Positions 18,201-26,599 are shown, numbered from the stretch's first letter. The stretch is DNA of 64,000 nucleotides from Paenibacillus sp. J5C2022 (GCF_025567625.1 NZ_JAOQJC010000029.1:29686-93685); one strand, 5' to 3'. Notes: generated by a model not told the origin, from the sequence alone. Made by a program: numbers and translations.

Positions 18201-20249
18201 TCCTCCTTATTGTCGTCTATTGCGATGGATGGTCAGGGGCTGCCCGACTTCGTCAGCGATACATTTACCTATGATGTGAAATTGCCTGCGTCTCAAGCAG
18301 AGATACCGCTGATTACAGCTGCGTCTGTCGATGCGCAAGCCAATGTAATCGTGACGCCGCCGGCGTCCTTGCCGGGAACGGCATGGATTGAGGTGAGCGA
18401 TCACGCTTCAGCGTTGACGACCAGGTATGCCATTCATATGGATCTCGAAGAGGAACCGCCGCTTCCCTCTCTGCCTGTAGCCGCTGTCAGCGCAAGCTCG
18501 CATGACGGGAATGTTCCGGCGAATACGATCGATGGCGATCTCAGTACTCGCTGGTCGTCTCTCGGCTCCGGCGAATGGATACAATACGACCTCGGTTCGC
18601 TTCAGACGATTGAGACGATATCGATTGCATGGTTCCGCGGCACAGAGCGCAGGGGATACTTCGATGCAGCCGTCTCTCAAGACGGTGTGGAATGGACGAC
18701 CGTCATTGCGAACGGTGTCTCGAGCGGCAAGAGTCTTAAGCCGGAGCATTACGCAACAGCAACGAGAACGGCGCGCTATGTGAAGATTATTGGGAAGGGC
18801 AACTCTGTTAACGCCTATAACAGCCTGACAGAGGTGCAGTTCTATTCGCAGCCATTGCCGCCGACAGTGATCGACAATGTGTTCGACTCGGCCGTATTCG
18901 CGAATGCGCCTTCGAATCTGATCGTAGGCGAGGCTTTGGCGCTGGAGCTTGCCGGAAGCATGACCGACGGCACAGCTGCCGATCTGTCTCAAGCACAGGT
19001 TCACTACTATTCCAGCAATCCCGCTATAGCAAGCATATCGGAGCAAGGTGTCGTGTATCCGCATGCGCAAGGGGATGTGCGCATTACTGCCCTGATCATT
19101 CATAACCGCAAAATGGAGGTTGCCCGGCTGGAAGTGACGGCAATGATGAGGGGGACAATATTCGCTGCCTCTGACACCTACGTCCGTGGCGGCGATCATG
19201 CACATAAAAATTATGGCCAGCAGAGCGAGCTAAATGTCAAGTTGGCGAACGGGGATAACACTAAACGGATTAGTTATATGAAATTCGATGTTAGCGAGAT
19301 CGCGAGCCCTTCAGTGACGGAGTCGGTATACCTTAATTTGTATGGGTTTATACGCGACGGCGACGGATCGGAGTCCGATATCTATATCTACCCTGTGACG
19401 GACGATAATTGGGATGAACATGCCATGACTTGGCATTCGCAGCTGAATTATGGAGCGGCGCTCGGCTCATCTCATTTTACGAGCGTTGCCGACTGGCATC
19501 GCATTGACGTTACGGACTTTGTACTGGCCGAGGCTGCGGGGGACGGCGTCGCAACATTCGCCATCGCACAGGCGGGAGTGGGGTATGCTACTGTTATTCA
19601 CAGCAAGGAGCACGCCGAGAGCCGCCCATTCCTGTTATACACCCCGCTCCCGCAGGGAAGCAGCACGGCTCCTCCTGCAGCGGGCGTTCTATCGGACGAT
19701 AACGGTCATGATACGGGACTGATGGACGGCGATTATACGATTTCGATGAATATATGGCATGGCAATCAAGCACAGCGGTACAAATTGTATGAGAATGGTC
19801 AGTTGATTGACACACAGACGCTAGAGGATCGTGCTCCCAATGCCCAGCGAGCCGTCACCGCAATTGCGGGCAGGAACAATGGAACCTATACCTATAGGGC
19901 TGAACTCGTCAATATTCATGGCGTGACTTACACGGAAACGCACACAGTAATAGTGACAGATGCAAACCCCGCCCATGCCGTTCTCTCCCATAATAACTGG
20001 CAGCAAGGTGACGAGTATGAGATAACGATGAATCTCTGGTGGGGAACGAATGCGCATACGTATCGTTTGTACGAGAACGGCATGTTAATTGACGAGCAGA
20101 GGCTAAGTGCCCACTCCCCTTCTGCTCAGTCGACTCTAACGAACATTGCCGGCCGATTGCCAGGGGGCTACACTTATTATGCGGAGTTGATCAACGATAC
20201 CGGATTGACGGCGACAGATGAGATTACGGTCAAAGTAATCGAATCGTGA
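15300..20249 (+). CDS. Giant secreted heparinase II/III-like polysaccharide lyase with carbohydrate-binding modules
   Basis: A 1649-residue secreted modular enzyme. In order: a signal peptide/hydrophobic segment (about 12-40); two related carbohydrate-binding-like beta-sandwich modules (about 48-195, starting LLNNGSFEAVDGSLPQGW, and 205-355); a heparinase II/III-type toroid catalytic domain (about 370-690; HNWNIVCNGGLLAGALAIGD and GGWFEGYGYWEYAAHYLALY); a beta-sandwich with ADSSHKHLDAGEFIVDALG (700-950); a cadherin-like strand-rich segment; an F5/8 type C module (about 1058-1187); a bacterial Ig-like region; a DNRLRE-type domain (about 1284-1449); and two ~90-residue chitinase-type Ig-like repeats at the end (WHGNQAQRYKLYENGQ and WWGTNAHTYRLYENGM). 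There is no SLH or sortase anchor. GTG 15300 has AAGGGAG upstream. Catalytic residues suggest a lyase of acidic polysaccharide; the exact substrate and PL family are not determined. Confidence 0.88.
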   Translation: MKDARRRMVNGGVMGLVMAAVVSSLLLLYGVPFSGFVKAVADNSGASEPLPLLNNGSFEAVDGSLPQGWNISTYTGTPTVAADSQQAYDSQYSVKLSASSKGRASVHQIASVKGDTTYELTAWVKLDQLASSDRGATIRLQFYDQAYNSVGSSLFAGNWTGTQDWRKITYSFRTPADTTRLHVENFLWNAVGTVWFDNMTLTELKPWESANMLLNPSLDSVVNGFPEAWSKQTNSGAPVFEAELLQPYAGEAALRISAEAPTRAKISQTVSIQANKDYYLSFWVKTEQLVSPDLGSTVRLQMFNSNWGKLGDNIMIGSWKGDKEWTKVSFSFRSPDTAALLMIEPYLWHATGSVSFDHFHLEESGWLVSMFKNGHPRLLADDARFAEIASHIATDPVAARWYQDVKAQADAMLSEPVATYSIPDGLRLLDTSRLVLKRIYTLAMMYHLDQNPAYAERAWMELNAAASFPDWNPRHFLDTAEMTHAFAIGYDWLYDYWTTDRKDTIRDAIATKGLMPGLSQYETATWPSKLHNWNIVCNGGLLAGALAIGDEPAYGHLADNIIRQSLESIPKAISQFAPNGGWFEGYGYWEYAAHYLALYLGGLEAVIGTSFGLSDSPGVSETASFPIYMEGPTGRAFNFSDSGSGTLAAPQMLWFAQKFDNPLYQWAREGSIGTPQALLWYTPNSYTGPAANGLEKDRLYSHAQVGLMRSAWESPHAVFAGFKGAVADSSHKHLDAGEFIVDALGVRWASALGPDNYNLPGYFDRSNQRWSYYRLRSEGTNTLVIGPDGGREQNYEVAAPITDFQSSPSEVYAIADLTPVYADKAVSTKRGLKLFHDRRYILLQDEVVTSQAEDIWWFMHTVTGIESISGDGKEATLEQDGKRLWLRILSSQGEFQYMDAEPLPQTADPAGQNTNAGVKKLVIHEPNTQQLQLSVLMVPLQPWESPPSSQQLPAVTSLSSWSLPGGASSLLSSIAMDGQGLPDFVSDTFTYDVKLPASQAEIPLITAASVDAQANVIVTPPASLPGTAWIEVSDHASALTTRYAIHMDLEEEPPLPSLPVAAVSASSHDGNVPANTIDGDLSTRWSSLGSGEWIQYDLGSLQTIETISIAWFRGTERRGYFDAAVSQDGVEWTTVIANGVSSGKSLKPEHYATATRTARYVKIIGKGNSVNAYNSLTEVQFYSQPLPPTVIDNVFDSAVFANAPSNLIVGEALALELAGSMTDGTAADLSQAQVHYYSSNPAIASISEQGVVYPHAQGDVRITALIIHNRKMEVARLEVTAMMRGTIFAASDTYVRGGDHAHKNYGQQSELNVKLANGDNTKRISYMKFDVSEIASPSVTESVYLNLYGFIRDGDGSESDIYIYPVTDDNWDEHAMTWHSQLNYGAALGSSHFTSVADWHRIDVTDFVLAEAAGDGVATFAIAQAGVGYATVIHSKEHAESRPFLLYTPLPQGSSTAPPAAGVLSDDNGHDTGLMDGDYTISMNIWHGNQAQRYKLYENGQLIDTQTLEDRAPNAQRAVTAIAGRNNGTYTYRAELVNIHGVTYTETHTVIVTDANPAHAVLSHNNWQQGDEYEITMNLWWGTNAHTYRLYENGMLIDEQRLSAHSPSAQSTLTNIAGRLPGGYTYYAELINDTGLTATDEITVKVIES

Positions 20250-20309
20250 TAGGTGAATGTTCGGAGAAAGGGCGAACAGAATAGCTGCAAGTCGCATTGA
20301 CGCGAGAGG

Positions 20310-20335
20310 GGGAGCCATATGAGTGGCTCCCTTTT
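20310..20335 (+). terminator. Rho-independent terminator after the lyase gene
   Basis: GGGAGCCA, a 6-base loop, TGGCTCCC and TTTT. It ends the transporter-lyase unit and lies just before the convergent pseudogene. Confidence 0.85.
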
Positions 20336-20361
20336 AGGTGAATGATCATCGACAACCTATT

Positions 20362-21232
20362 TTATTTTCCGCTAATGTTCACAGCCAGCTCCTCGATCAG
20401 TTTCTTCTTGCCCAGCGCGTAGAAGGCTTCGTTGTAGTTCTGCCTGTTGGTCATGCGATACACGTTGCCTTCCTTCACTGCCTTCATGCTGCTCCAAATT
20501 GCGCTCTGCTCCAACATATTGTTCTCATTGTCTGCAATGAGAACAATGTGGTCAGGCTCGAACGTAGACAGTATTTCCAGATCAGCGACAATCCCGCCCC
20601 AGTAATCCGCCTCCGGTGTGCCCGGCATCATAGGAAGCTTAAGATCGCCGAAGATCATATCCGCCACTCCCGTCGTTGAGTAAATATGAAGTTCTTTCGT
20701 AGTGGCGCCAATGACAGCGAAATGCTCCTCGCAGATCACGTTCTTGATCTCCTTGTGAAGCTGCTCGGCACGTTCTTCGTAAGCCTTCATCCACTCCTCC
20801 ATCTCTGTCTGCTTATCCATCACTTCCGCGATGAAAGCGAAGCGCTCACGGAAAGCGTCGAAGCCATGCGGCACAAGAACAGTAGGCGCAATTTTCTCCA
20901 ATTGCCCGATAATCTTCTCTTGGGTCGGTCCGGCAAATATGAGGTCGGGATTTGCAGCGACGATTGCCTCCAGATTGAGATCAGTCATGTAGCAAAAAGG
21001 TAAGCTCGACAAATGCGCTGTCGGCCTCCACACGGATCGTATGATTGTGATGCAACTGGTGACGGCACTGGACGATCTCAATTCCTGCAGCCGTAATGAT
21101 GCGATCGATATGGCCGAGACCAACTGGCTGCCCCAGCTTCATAACCTTTGTAACGTTATCGCCGGTAGACGTCGGCAAGAGCGATAGCTCTTGAAAATAG
21201 GTGTTGTAAACCTCGTGAATAGAGTGAGACAC
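20362..21232 (-). pseudogene. Broken AraC regulator / siderophore-binding-domain fusion (Btr/YbbB-like), internally deleted
   Basis: Two frames on the minus strand join to make sense of one gene. The first (GTG 21232 down to a TGA near 20977, with GGAAGGGAGGG upstream) reads SHSIHEVYNTYF and continues to IRVEADSAFVELTFLLHD, which resembles the N-terminal arm of AraC-type iron regulators. The second, shifted by one base, continues TDLNLEAIVAANPDLIFAGP to the end (AVNISGK) and is the C-terminal part of a FeuA/FhuD-like siderophore-binding domain. In the known Btr/YbbB design a cupin arm, an AraC helix-turn-helix and a binding domain are fused. Here the rest of the arm, the whole helix-turn-helix and the start of the binding domain are missing, and the frame is lost at the junction (about 20990). 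The remnant cannot act as a regulator. Confidence 0.75.
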
Positions 21233-21255
21233 TGGCTTAAGTCCCTCCCTTCCAA

Positions 21256-21270
21256 TGAAAATAATTCTCA
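21256..21270. promoter_or_regulatory. Fur box upstream of the broken iron regulator
   Basis: TGAAAATAATTCTCA matches the 7-1-7 Fur consensus TGATAATNATTATCA at 12 of 14 specified positions. It lies just upstream of the minus-strand ribosome binding site of the pseudogene, as expected for an iron-repressed Btr-like gene. Confidence 0.72.
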
Positions 21271-21433
21271 TCTATATTAACTTTCATTATAACGGGAATA
21301 TTCACAATCGGCAATTTGTGTGTTGCTTGTTGATCGTATGTCACACTCTCTCGAACGTCGTAACTAAATTGTAACTCTCTGAAGCCGCTATTCCGATAAG
21401 ATAGATTTATCAGCGGGATAGAGGGTGAGCAAG

Positions 21434-22672
21434 ATGAGAACATCAAGAGTAAGAAAAAGAAATTATCGCAAATCGGCGGTTGTGATCCTTTTTGCAGCCA
21501 TTATTATATGGCTCGTCGGCTGTGCGGCAGGTCAGACAATCAGTATATCGGGACTAGTGTCGCCGGGTAACAAGGGAGCCATTCAGGATCAAGGCGATCT
21601 GACGGACGGTAACGGGGAGGAAGGTATATTGATTTCAGTTACCGAACCGGATAGCGTCAAGGGCCACCTGATTGGAGCGAACGGGAACGGGAATGGCATC
21701 TACATACCCGGCGGCAAGGACTCTTCTCATATAGATAGCAATGCCGGCGATGGCGGCGCAGACAAGGATGCCACTCAAGAGTCGGAGAACGCTGGAAGCG
21801 GAGCGGACGGGAAAGGGAAAGGCGAAGCCACCGGTAACGGAAACGGGAGTACGAACGACGGAAGTGGAGCGGACGGAAACGGGAGCGGCAAAGGCGACGG
21901 CAACGGGAGTACGAACGATGGAAAAGGCAACGGCAGCGGGAGCAGTGCTAGTGGCAACGGGAGCAATAACGGCAACGGAAGCAATGACGGCAATGGAAGC
22001 AATGACAAGGGCAACGCCGGTCAAGACAAAGGAAATGCCGGGGGAACCGCGCCGGACAAAGAAAAGCAAAAACCCGGCGAGAAGAAGAAGGTGGTGGCGC
22101 TCACGTTCGACGATGGGCCGGACACCCGTTATACGACGGCGATATTGGATATCCTGAAGGAAGAAGGGGTAAAGGCGACATTCTTCGTCGTGGGATCGCA
22201 GGTGAAGAAATATCCCGAGGTGCTGCAGCGTATGCATGACGAAGGCCATGGCATCGCCAATCACTCCACCGGGCATGAGAACTTCCGGAAGCTCAGCCGG
22301 CAGCAAATAATCGATAATATCGCCGAGACGGATAAGGCGATCGAAGAGGTGCTGGGTTACTGGCCCAAATGGTTCCGGGCTCCTTACGGAGCGCTCTCCC
22401 AGACGCTGTTGGACGTACTGGAGGAGCAAGAACGCGAGCATACAGGCTGGACTGTGGATACGCGGGACTGGGCAGGCACTTCTGTAGCAGATATGCGGAA
22501 GATGATTCGTAATGAGACGAAGCCGGGTGGTATAATATTAATGCATTCTTTCGGCGGCAAGCATATTAAGAATACAGTGGAGATGCTCCCTGGTGCAATC
22601 AAGGATCTCAGGGAGATGGGCTACGAATTCGTGACAATGGATGAGCTGGAGGAGCTGGATATGCTGGATTAG
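21434..22672 (+). CDS. Polysaccharide deacetylase (NodB-type) lipoprotein with Gly/Asn/Ser linker
   Basis: A 412-residue surface enzyme of carbohydrate esterase family 4, removing acetyl (or formyl) groups from peptidoglycan or a related N-acetylated glycan. A basic N-terminus and hydrophobic stretch end in the lipobox-like WLVGCAAG (Cys near residue 31), so lipid anchoring is likely. Residues about 115-215 are a low-complexity linker of GNGNGSTNDG-type repeats. The NodB domain follows with metal-binding TFDDGPDTRYT, the His pair in NHSTGHENF, and the RAPYG motif. All catalytic motifs are present. The ATG at 21434 is preferred because GAGGG lies about 9 bases upstream; a GTG at 21425 is in frame. 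The linker presumably lets the domain reach into the wall. Confidence 0.9.
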   Translation: MRTSRVRKRNYRKSAVVILFAAIIIWLVGCAAGQTISISGLVSPGNKGAIQDQGDLTDGNGEEGILISVTEPDSVKGHLIGANGNGNGIYIPGGKDSSHIDSNAGDGGADKDATQESENAGSGADGKGKGEATGNGNGSTNDGSGADGNGSGKGDGNGSTNDGKGNGSGSSASGNGSNNGNGSNDGNGSNDKGNAGQDKGNAGGTAPDKEKQKPGEKKKVVALTFDDGPDTRYTTAILDILKEEGVKATFFVVGSQVKKYPEVLQRMHDEGHGIANHSTGHENFRKLSRQQIIDNIAETDKAIEEVLGYWPKWFRAPYGALSQTLLDVLEEQEREHTGWTVDTRDWAGTSVADMRKMIRNETKPGGIILMHSFGGKHIKNTVEMLPGAIKDLREMGYEFVTMDELEELDMLD

Positions 22673-22726
22673 CATTCCGCCCGGAAGTTCAACGATACAT
22701 TCATCTATGAGGAGGGGAATGCAACT

Positions 22727-24190
22727 TTGCCTGGCTTAACATTCAAGCAGCGCGGCAAGGGGAAGCGGCAGCTAAGGGCTGCGCCGCTTCTTGCTGCGCT
22801 GCTTCTCCTTCCTCTGGTCGTCAGCGGATGCAAGTATACGGCTGCGCCGGCGGATCTGCTGCAGAAGCCGACGATTGCCGAAGGCAAGCAGCAGCTGACA
22901 AGCGCGATTGCTCGTGCGCTGCCCAAGCATAGCTTGCTCACGCTTCCGCTTCGGGATGATGACTACAAGGAAGCGGTACGGCTCATCGATCTGGACGGTG
23001 ACGGCGTGGATGAAGCGGTGGTCACGTATTACGGGGAATACAGTACACCGGAGATCATGCTGCTGCGCAATGAGAATAACAGCTGGCGCAAGTGGCTGAC
23101 GATTCAACAGCCCCTCGCCAGAGGCATCGACTGGCTGAAGCTGACGGACTTCGACAATGACGGGCAGCAGGAGCTGCTCGTAGGCTGGATCGGATCGTAT
23201 GACAGTCCCAATACGCTGGAGCTGTATTCGTTCCAGACGAAAGTGACGCGGAACGATACGGGAGAGAAGACGCTGGAGCCCTTGGAGAGCTTCTCGTATA
23301 CGCTCGCGGAAGTTGGCGAGTTCGGGAATGACGGCATTACACAGCTGGCAATTCTGCTCTCTTACGACAGCAAAGGGGACGATATGCTATCTTCTCATGA
23401 CCTTGATGTGTACGAATGGCGAGGGAACGGGATGAAGCGAATCACAAGCATGGAGCTGACTCCCTCGGTCAATTCCTATGACACAATGGTCATCGGCGAG
23501 ATATCCCCAAGGCATAGAGGGATTATAATCGAAGGCAATACGGGAGCGCATAGCATGATGACATATATGTACGCCTGGGAGAACGGCAAGCTGAAGCCTA
23601 TCTATCCGGATGGTCCCTTGTTCATGTCGGAGGAAGGCTTCAACGGCAGAGGGGTGTATAGCGAGGACGTGAACGGGGACGGCATTCTGGAGCTGCACAG
23701 GGCGCTGCAGGCTCCGGGATCGGAGCAAGCTTCCTACGTGGACACGGAATGGATCAATCAGTATGTGCAGTGGGACGGAAGAACGGGCTACGAGGTTGTC
23801 ACGGAACAGTATCAAAATTACGCATACGGCATCCGATTGACGATTCCGAAGGAGTGGAGGGGGCGGTATACGTTCTCTCCGCTGGAGAATGAACCGTACG
23901 GCTTGGTCTCGTTCCAGTATTGGGATGAACGGGATAAGGCTTCGACAGAGCTTGCTGCATTGTATGCGATACGGCTCGAGAAGTGGAGCGAGCTGGAAGA
24001 GTCCTGGCAGAACAAAGCGAAGCAGAAGCCTTACTTCGAGCTGAGCCGAGATAGCGGCAATGTGTTCGTTGTCCAGTATGCGAAGGCGCCTCCCGTACAG
24101 TTGGCGGAAGCTGCGCAGGCGGATTTCATGGATATGGTGAAGGCTGTGGAACGATTTCCTTCGCTGCTCCAGTTCGAGCATAATCAATAG
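22727..24190 (+). CDS. Lipoprotein with FG-GAP/calcium-loop-like repeats, partner of a two-component system
   Basis: A 487-residue predicted lipoprotein; no specific function recognised. The signal peptide ends in LPLVVSGCKY, with the lipobox Cys near residue 35. The body carries at least four Asp-rich loops of FG-GAP/dockerin-like type: IDLDGDGVDEAVV, TDFDNDGQQELLV, GEFGNDGITQLAI and EDVNGDGILELHR. They suggest a calcium-binding beta-propeller-like fold. The TTG start has GAGGAGGGG upstream. The gene is 8 bases ahead of an OmpR-type regulator and its kinase, so it probably belongs to their operon, perhaps as an extracytoplasmic sensor accessory or the output of that system. Confidence 0.8.
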   Translation: MPGLTFKQRGKGKRQLRAAPLLAALLLLPLVVSGCKYTAAPADLLQKPTIAEGKQQLTSAIARALPKHSLLTLPLRDDDYKEAVRLIDLDGDGVDEAVVTYYGEYSTPEIMLLRNENNSWRKWLTIQQPLARGIDWLKLTDFDNDGQQELLVGWIGSYDSPNTLELYSFQTKVTRNDTGEKTLEPLESFSYTLAEVGEFGNDGITQLAILLSYDSKGDDMLSSHDLDVYEWRGNGMKRITSMELTPSVNSYDTMVIGEISPRHRGIIIEGNTGAHSMMTYMYAWENGKLKPIYPDGPLFMSEEGFNGRGVYSEDVNGDGILELHRALQAPGSEQASYVDTEWINQYVQWDGRTGYEVVTEQYQNYAYGIRLTIPKEWRGRYTFSPLENEPYGLVSFQYWDERDKASTELAALYAIRLEKWSELEESWQNKAKQKPYFELSRDSGNVFVVQYAKAPPVQLAEAAQADFMDMVKAVERFPSLLQFEHNQ

Positions 24191-24198
24191 AGTCGGAA

Positions 24199-25044
24199 AT
24201 GGCGGTGAGAATGGTGCGAATATTGTTGCTGGAGGATGAAGAGGCGATACGCGGCTTCGTTCGCATTAATCTGAAGCGGAATGAGATGGAAGTGACGGAA
24301 GCGGAGAACGGTGAGGATGCGCTGGCGTTCGCGGCCGAGCAGGGGCCGTTCGATATTGCGCTGCTGGATGTGATGCTCCCGACGATTAGCGGCTTCGAAG
24401 TGTGCGAGAGACTGCGTGAGCAATATCCGCGAATGGGGATTATTATGCTGACTGCGAAGAGCCAGGAGGAGGACAAGATCCACGGGCTGGAGCTGGGAGC
24501 GGACGATTATGTGCAGAAGCCGTTCAGTCCGGGTGAGCTTATCGCGCGAATCAAATCGCTCTACCGGCGCATGCATGCCGATGATGGAGTCCGCGATAAG
24601 GGCGAGCAGCCTGTAGCAGCGGCAAGGGAGCTCGCCGATACCATGCCGGTTGTCGAGGGATCGGCTGCCGAGGGGCATAGCTCCGGCATAGCGGACAGTA
24701 CGACGGTCGGTTCGGAAGATGAGCGTCCCTCGGGCGTCAGGATCAGCGGACCGTTCAAGCTGTCCGTCATGGAGCGCAAGCTCTGGAAGGACGGGGAAGA
24801 GATTATATTGACGCCTACGGAATGGACGCTTGTCAGGCTGCTTATGGAGCGGGAGGGAGAGAGCGTCAGCCGCGACGATATCCTGACGGCGGTATGGGGA
24901 CGTTATTATGTAGGCGATCTGAAGGTGGTCGACGTGAACATACGCCGCATACGACAGAAGATTGAGTGCAATCCTTCGGAGCCTTCTTTTATCGAGACGG
25001 TATGGGGCTTCGGATATAGATGGAGACGGAGCGAGCGGGCATGA
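24199..25044 (+). CDS. OmpR/PhoB-family response regulator
   Basis: A 281-residue DNA-binding regulator. The receiver domain begins MVRILLLEDEEAIRGFVRIN and contains the acceptor Asp in ALLDVMLPTISGFEVCERL and the Lys in YVQKPFSPGELIARI. A long polar linker (about 130-185) is unusual for the family, in which the two domains are normally closely spaced. The C-terminal winged helix shows LTPTEWTLVRLLMEREGESV and VVDVNIRRIRQKIE. Its stop codon overlaps the kinase start (ATGA), so the two are translated together. Start ATG 24199 is likely; ATG 24214 is possible. Confidence 0.92.
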   Translation: MAVRMVRILLLEDEEAIRGFVRINLKRNEMEVTEAENGEDALAFAAEQGPFDIALLDVMLPTISGFEVCERLREQYPRMGIIMLTAKSQEEDKIHGLELGADDYVQKPFSPGELIARIKSLYRRMHADDGVRDKGEQPVAAARELADTMPVVEGSAAEGHSSGIADSTTVGSEDERPSGVRISGPFKLSVMERKLWKDGEEIILTPTEWTLVRLLMEREGESVSRDDILTAVWGRYYVGDLKVVDVNIRRIRQKIECNPSEPSFIETVWGFGYRWRRSERA

Positions 25045-26438
25045 AGAGCGTCAAGACCAAGATGGTGCTGAGCTATCTTCTGCTGATTGCGCTGGTGGTT
25101 ACCGTGCTGGGAGCGTCATTCTCTCTGCTGATGTGGAAATATTATTACGGCAGCGCCAACAGCTCGGTCAAGCAGCGCGCGGAATCGGCCATGTCGCTCC
25201 ACAGCCGTTCCTTGTCCTCGCTTACGCTGAACGATCAGGCGCACTACATGCTGCTGTACATGGTGGAGGGAGGCGGCTCCCGGCTCCAGCTGCTGAGCAG
25301 CAATGGCGAGGTGCGTATCGACTCGGAAGGCTTCGCGCCGGATATCCGTTATGCGACCAGCGATGTGAAGGCGGCGATGTCCGGTTCGGCAGGAAGCTGG
25401 ACGGGCGTCGATCCCTATTACAAGGAGCGGGTAGTCTCCGTGACGATTCCGATATGGAACGACAATCGGGTCGTATCGCTGTTCCGGTATACATCATCGC
25501 TGGAGCAAGTGGACGATATGGTGTACCGTCTCATCCAGCTTGCGGCGATCGCGGGCTTGTTTGTCATTTTGCTGTTCCTCGGGCTCAGCCTCTTCCTGGC
25601 CCAGCGCATCGTGAAGCCGATCAGGGAGCTGACGAAGGCGGCGAGATATATGGCAGAGGGCGACTGGACGCGCAGGGCGACGAAGCGCAGCAACGACGAG
25701 ATCGGCCAGCTGGCGGAGACGTTCAATACGATGGTTAGCGAGCTGAATACGCGGGAGACGCTGAAGAACGATTTTATCTCCTCCATCTCGCACGAACTCC
25801 GTACGCCGCTTACTTCCATCAAGGGGTGGAGCGAGACGCTCAAGGAGAGCGAGCCGACGGAAGACGACGAGGAGCTTAGAATGGGGCTGTCCATTATCAG
25901 CAAGGAGACGGAGCGGCTATCCGGCCTTGTCGAGGACTTGCTGGACTTCTCCAAGCTGTCCGCGAAGACGATGGAGCTGCATCCGGAGCCGTTGGACTTG
26001 AACAGCACGGTAAGGGAGACGGTACGCCAGCTTGCTGTACGGGAGGAGAAGACAGGCGTCAAGCTAGTGCCGACCTACGGAGCCAGCCCGATTCTCGTGG
26101 AAGGCGATGCGAACCGTTTGAAGCAGGTCATTATTAATTTGATTGACAATGCGTTCAAATTCACCGACAGCGGCGGGACGGTGCGCGTAGTTACTGCGGC
26201 GGAGAAGGAGCAGGCGATTCTGACAGTATCGGATACGGGCAAGGGAATCGATGCGGAAGAACTGCCGCATGTGATGGACAAGTTCTTCAAGGGAAGCAGC
26301 GGAGCGGGCGGCTCCGGACTGGGACTGGCGATATGCAAGGAGATCATTGAGCTCCACGGCGGCGAGATCGGAATCGACAGTGAACGTGGAGCCGGAACGA
26401 TCGTGCGAATAGCAATGCCGCTATTCCTTGAAAAATAG
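25041..26438 (+). CDS. HAMP-domain sensor histidine kinase
   Basis: A 465-residue membrane kinase, partner of the preceding regulator. Transmembrane helix 1 lies near residues 8-30, an extracytoplasmic sensor region runs to about 165, and helix 2 is near 170-190 (LAAIAGLFVILLFLGLSLFL). HAMP follows. HisKA has the phospho-His in SSISHELRTPLTSIKGWSE. The HATPase shows the N box INLIDNAFKFTDSGG, G1 DTGKGID and G2 GGSGLGLAICKEII. The start ATG shares bases with the regulator stop. An in-frame ATG at 25020 inside the regulator is less likely. The 3' end overlaps a small minus-strand gene by 18 bases. Confidence 0.94.
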   Translation: MKSVKTKMVLSYLLLIALVVTVLGASFSLLMWKYYYGSANSSVKQRAESAMSLHSRSLSSLTLNDQAHYMLLYMVEGGGSRLQLLSSNGEVRIDSEGFAPDIRYATSDVKAAMSGSAGSWTGVDPYYKERVVSVTIPIWNDNRVVSLFRYTSSLEQVDDMVYRLIQLAAIAGLFVILLFLGLSLFLAQRIVKPIRELTKAARYMAEGDWTRRATKRSNDEIGQLAETFNTMVSELNTRETLKNDFISSISHELRTPLTSIKGWSETLKESEPTEDDEELRMGLSIISKETERLSGLVEDLLDFSKLSAKTMELHPEPLDLNSTVRETVRQLAVREEKTGVKLVPTYGASPILVEGDANRLKQVIINLIDNAFKFTDSGGTVRVVTAAEKEQAILTVSDTGKGIDAEELPHVMDKFFKGSSGAGGSGLGLAICKEIIELHGGEIGIDSERGAGTIVRIAMPLFLEK

Positions 26439-26540
26439 CAGCTTGCGGCGGGCGATGACATAGATGACGGCAATGACGGCGCCGCCGGCGAGCATAACGG
26501 ACATCCAATGATCCCGAAGCCATGCGATCCATAACGGCAT
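26421..26540 (-). CDS. Small single-pass membrane peptide (39 aa)
   Basis: This short frame encodes MPLWIAWLRDHWMSVMLAGG followed by AVIAVIYVIARRKLLFFKE. It has one clear membrane helix (about residues 12-30) flanked by basic residues at the C-terminus, so positive-inside rules would put the C-terminus in the cytoplasm. GGGAGGT lies 7-8 bases ahead of the ATG, a strong site that argues for real translation. It overlaps the last 18 bases of the kinase gene on the other strand. Small membrane peptides of this sort are known in Bacillota, but I cannot assign a family. Confidence 0.6.
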   Translation of the reverse strand: MPLWIAWLRDHWMSVMLAGGAVIAVIYVIARRKLLFFKE

Positions 26541-26573
26541 GGGCGCACCTCCCAGCGATAAGTGTAATGGCGA

Positions 26574-26599
26574 AGACCTCCGTATGAGGTCTTTTTTTT
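26574..26599 (+). terminator. Rho-independent terminator of the lipoprotein/two-component operon
   Basis: AGACCTC, 5-base loop, GAGGTCT, then TTTTTTTA. The orientation serves the plus-strand operon ending at 26438. Confidence 0.9.
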
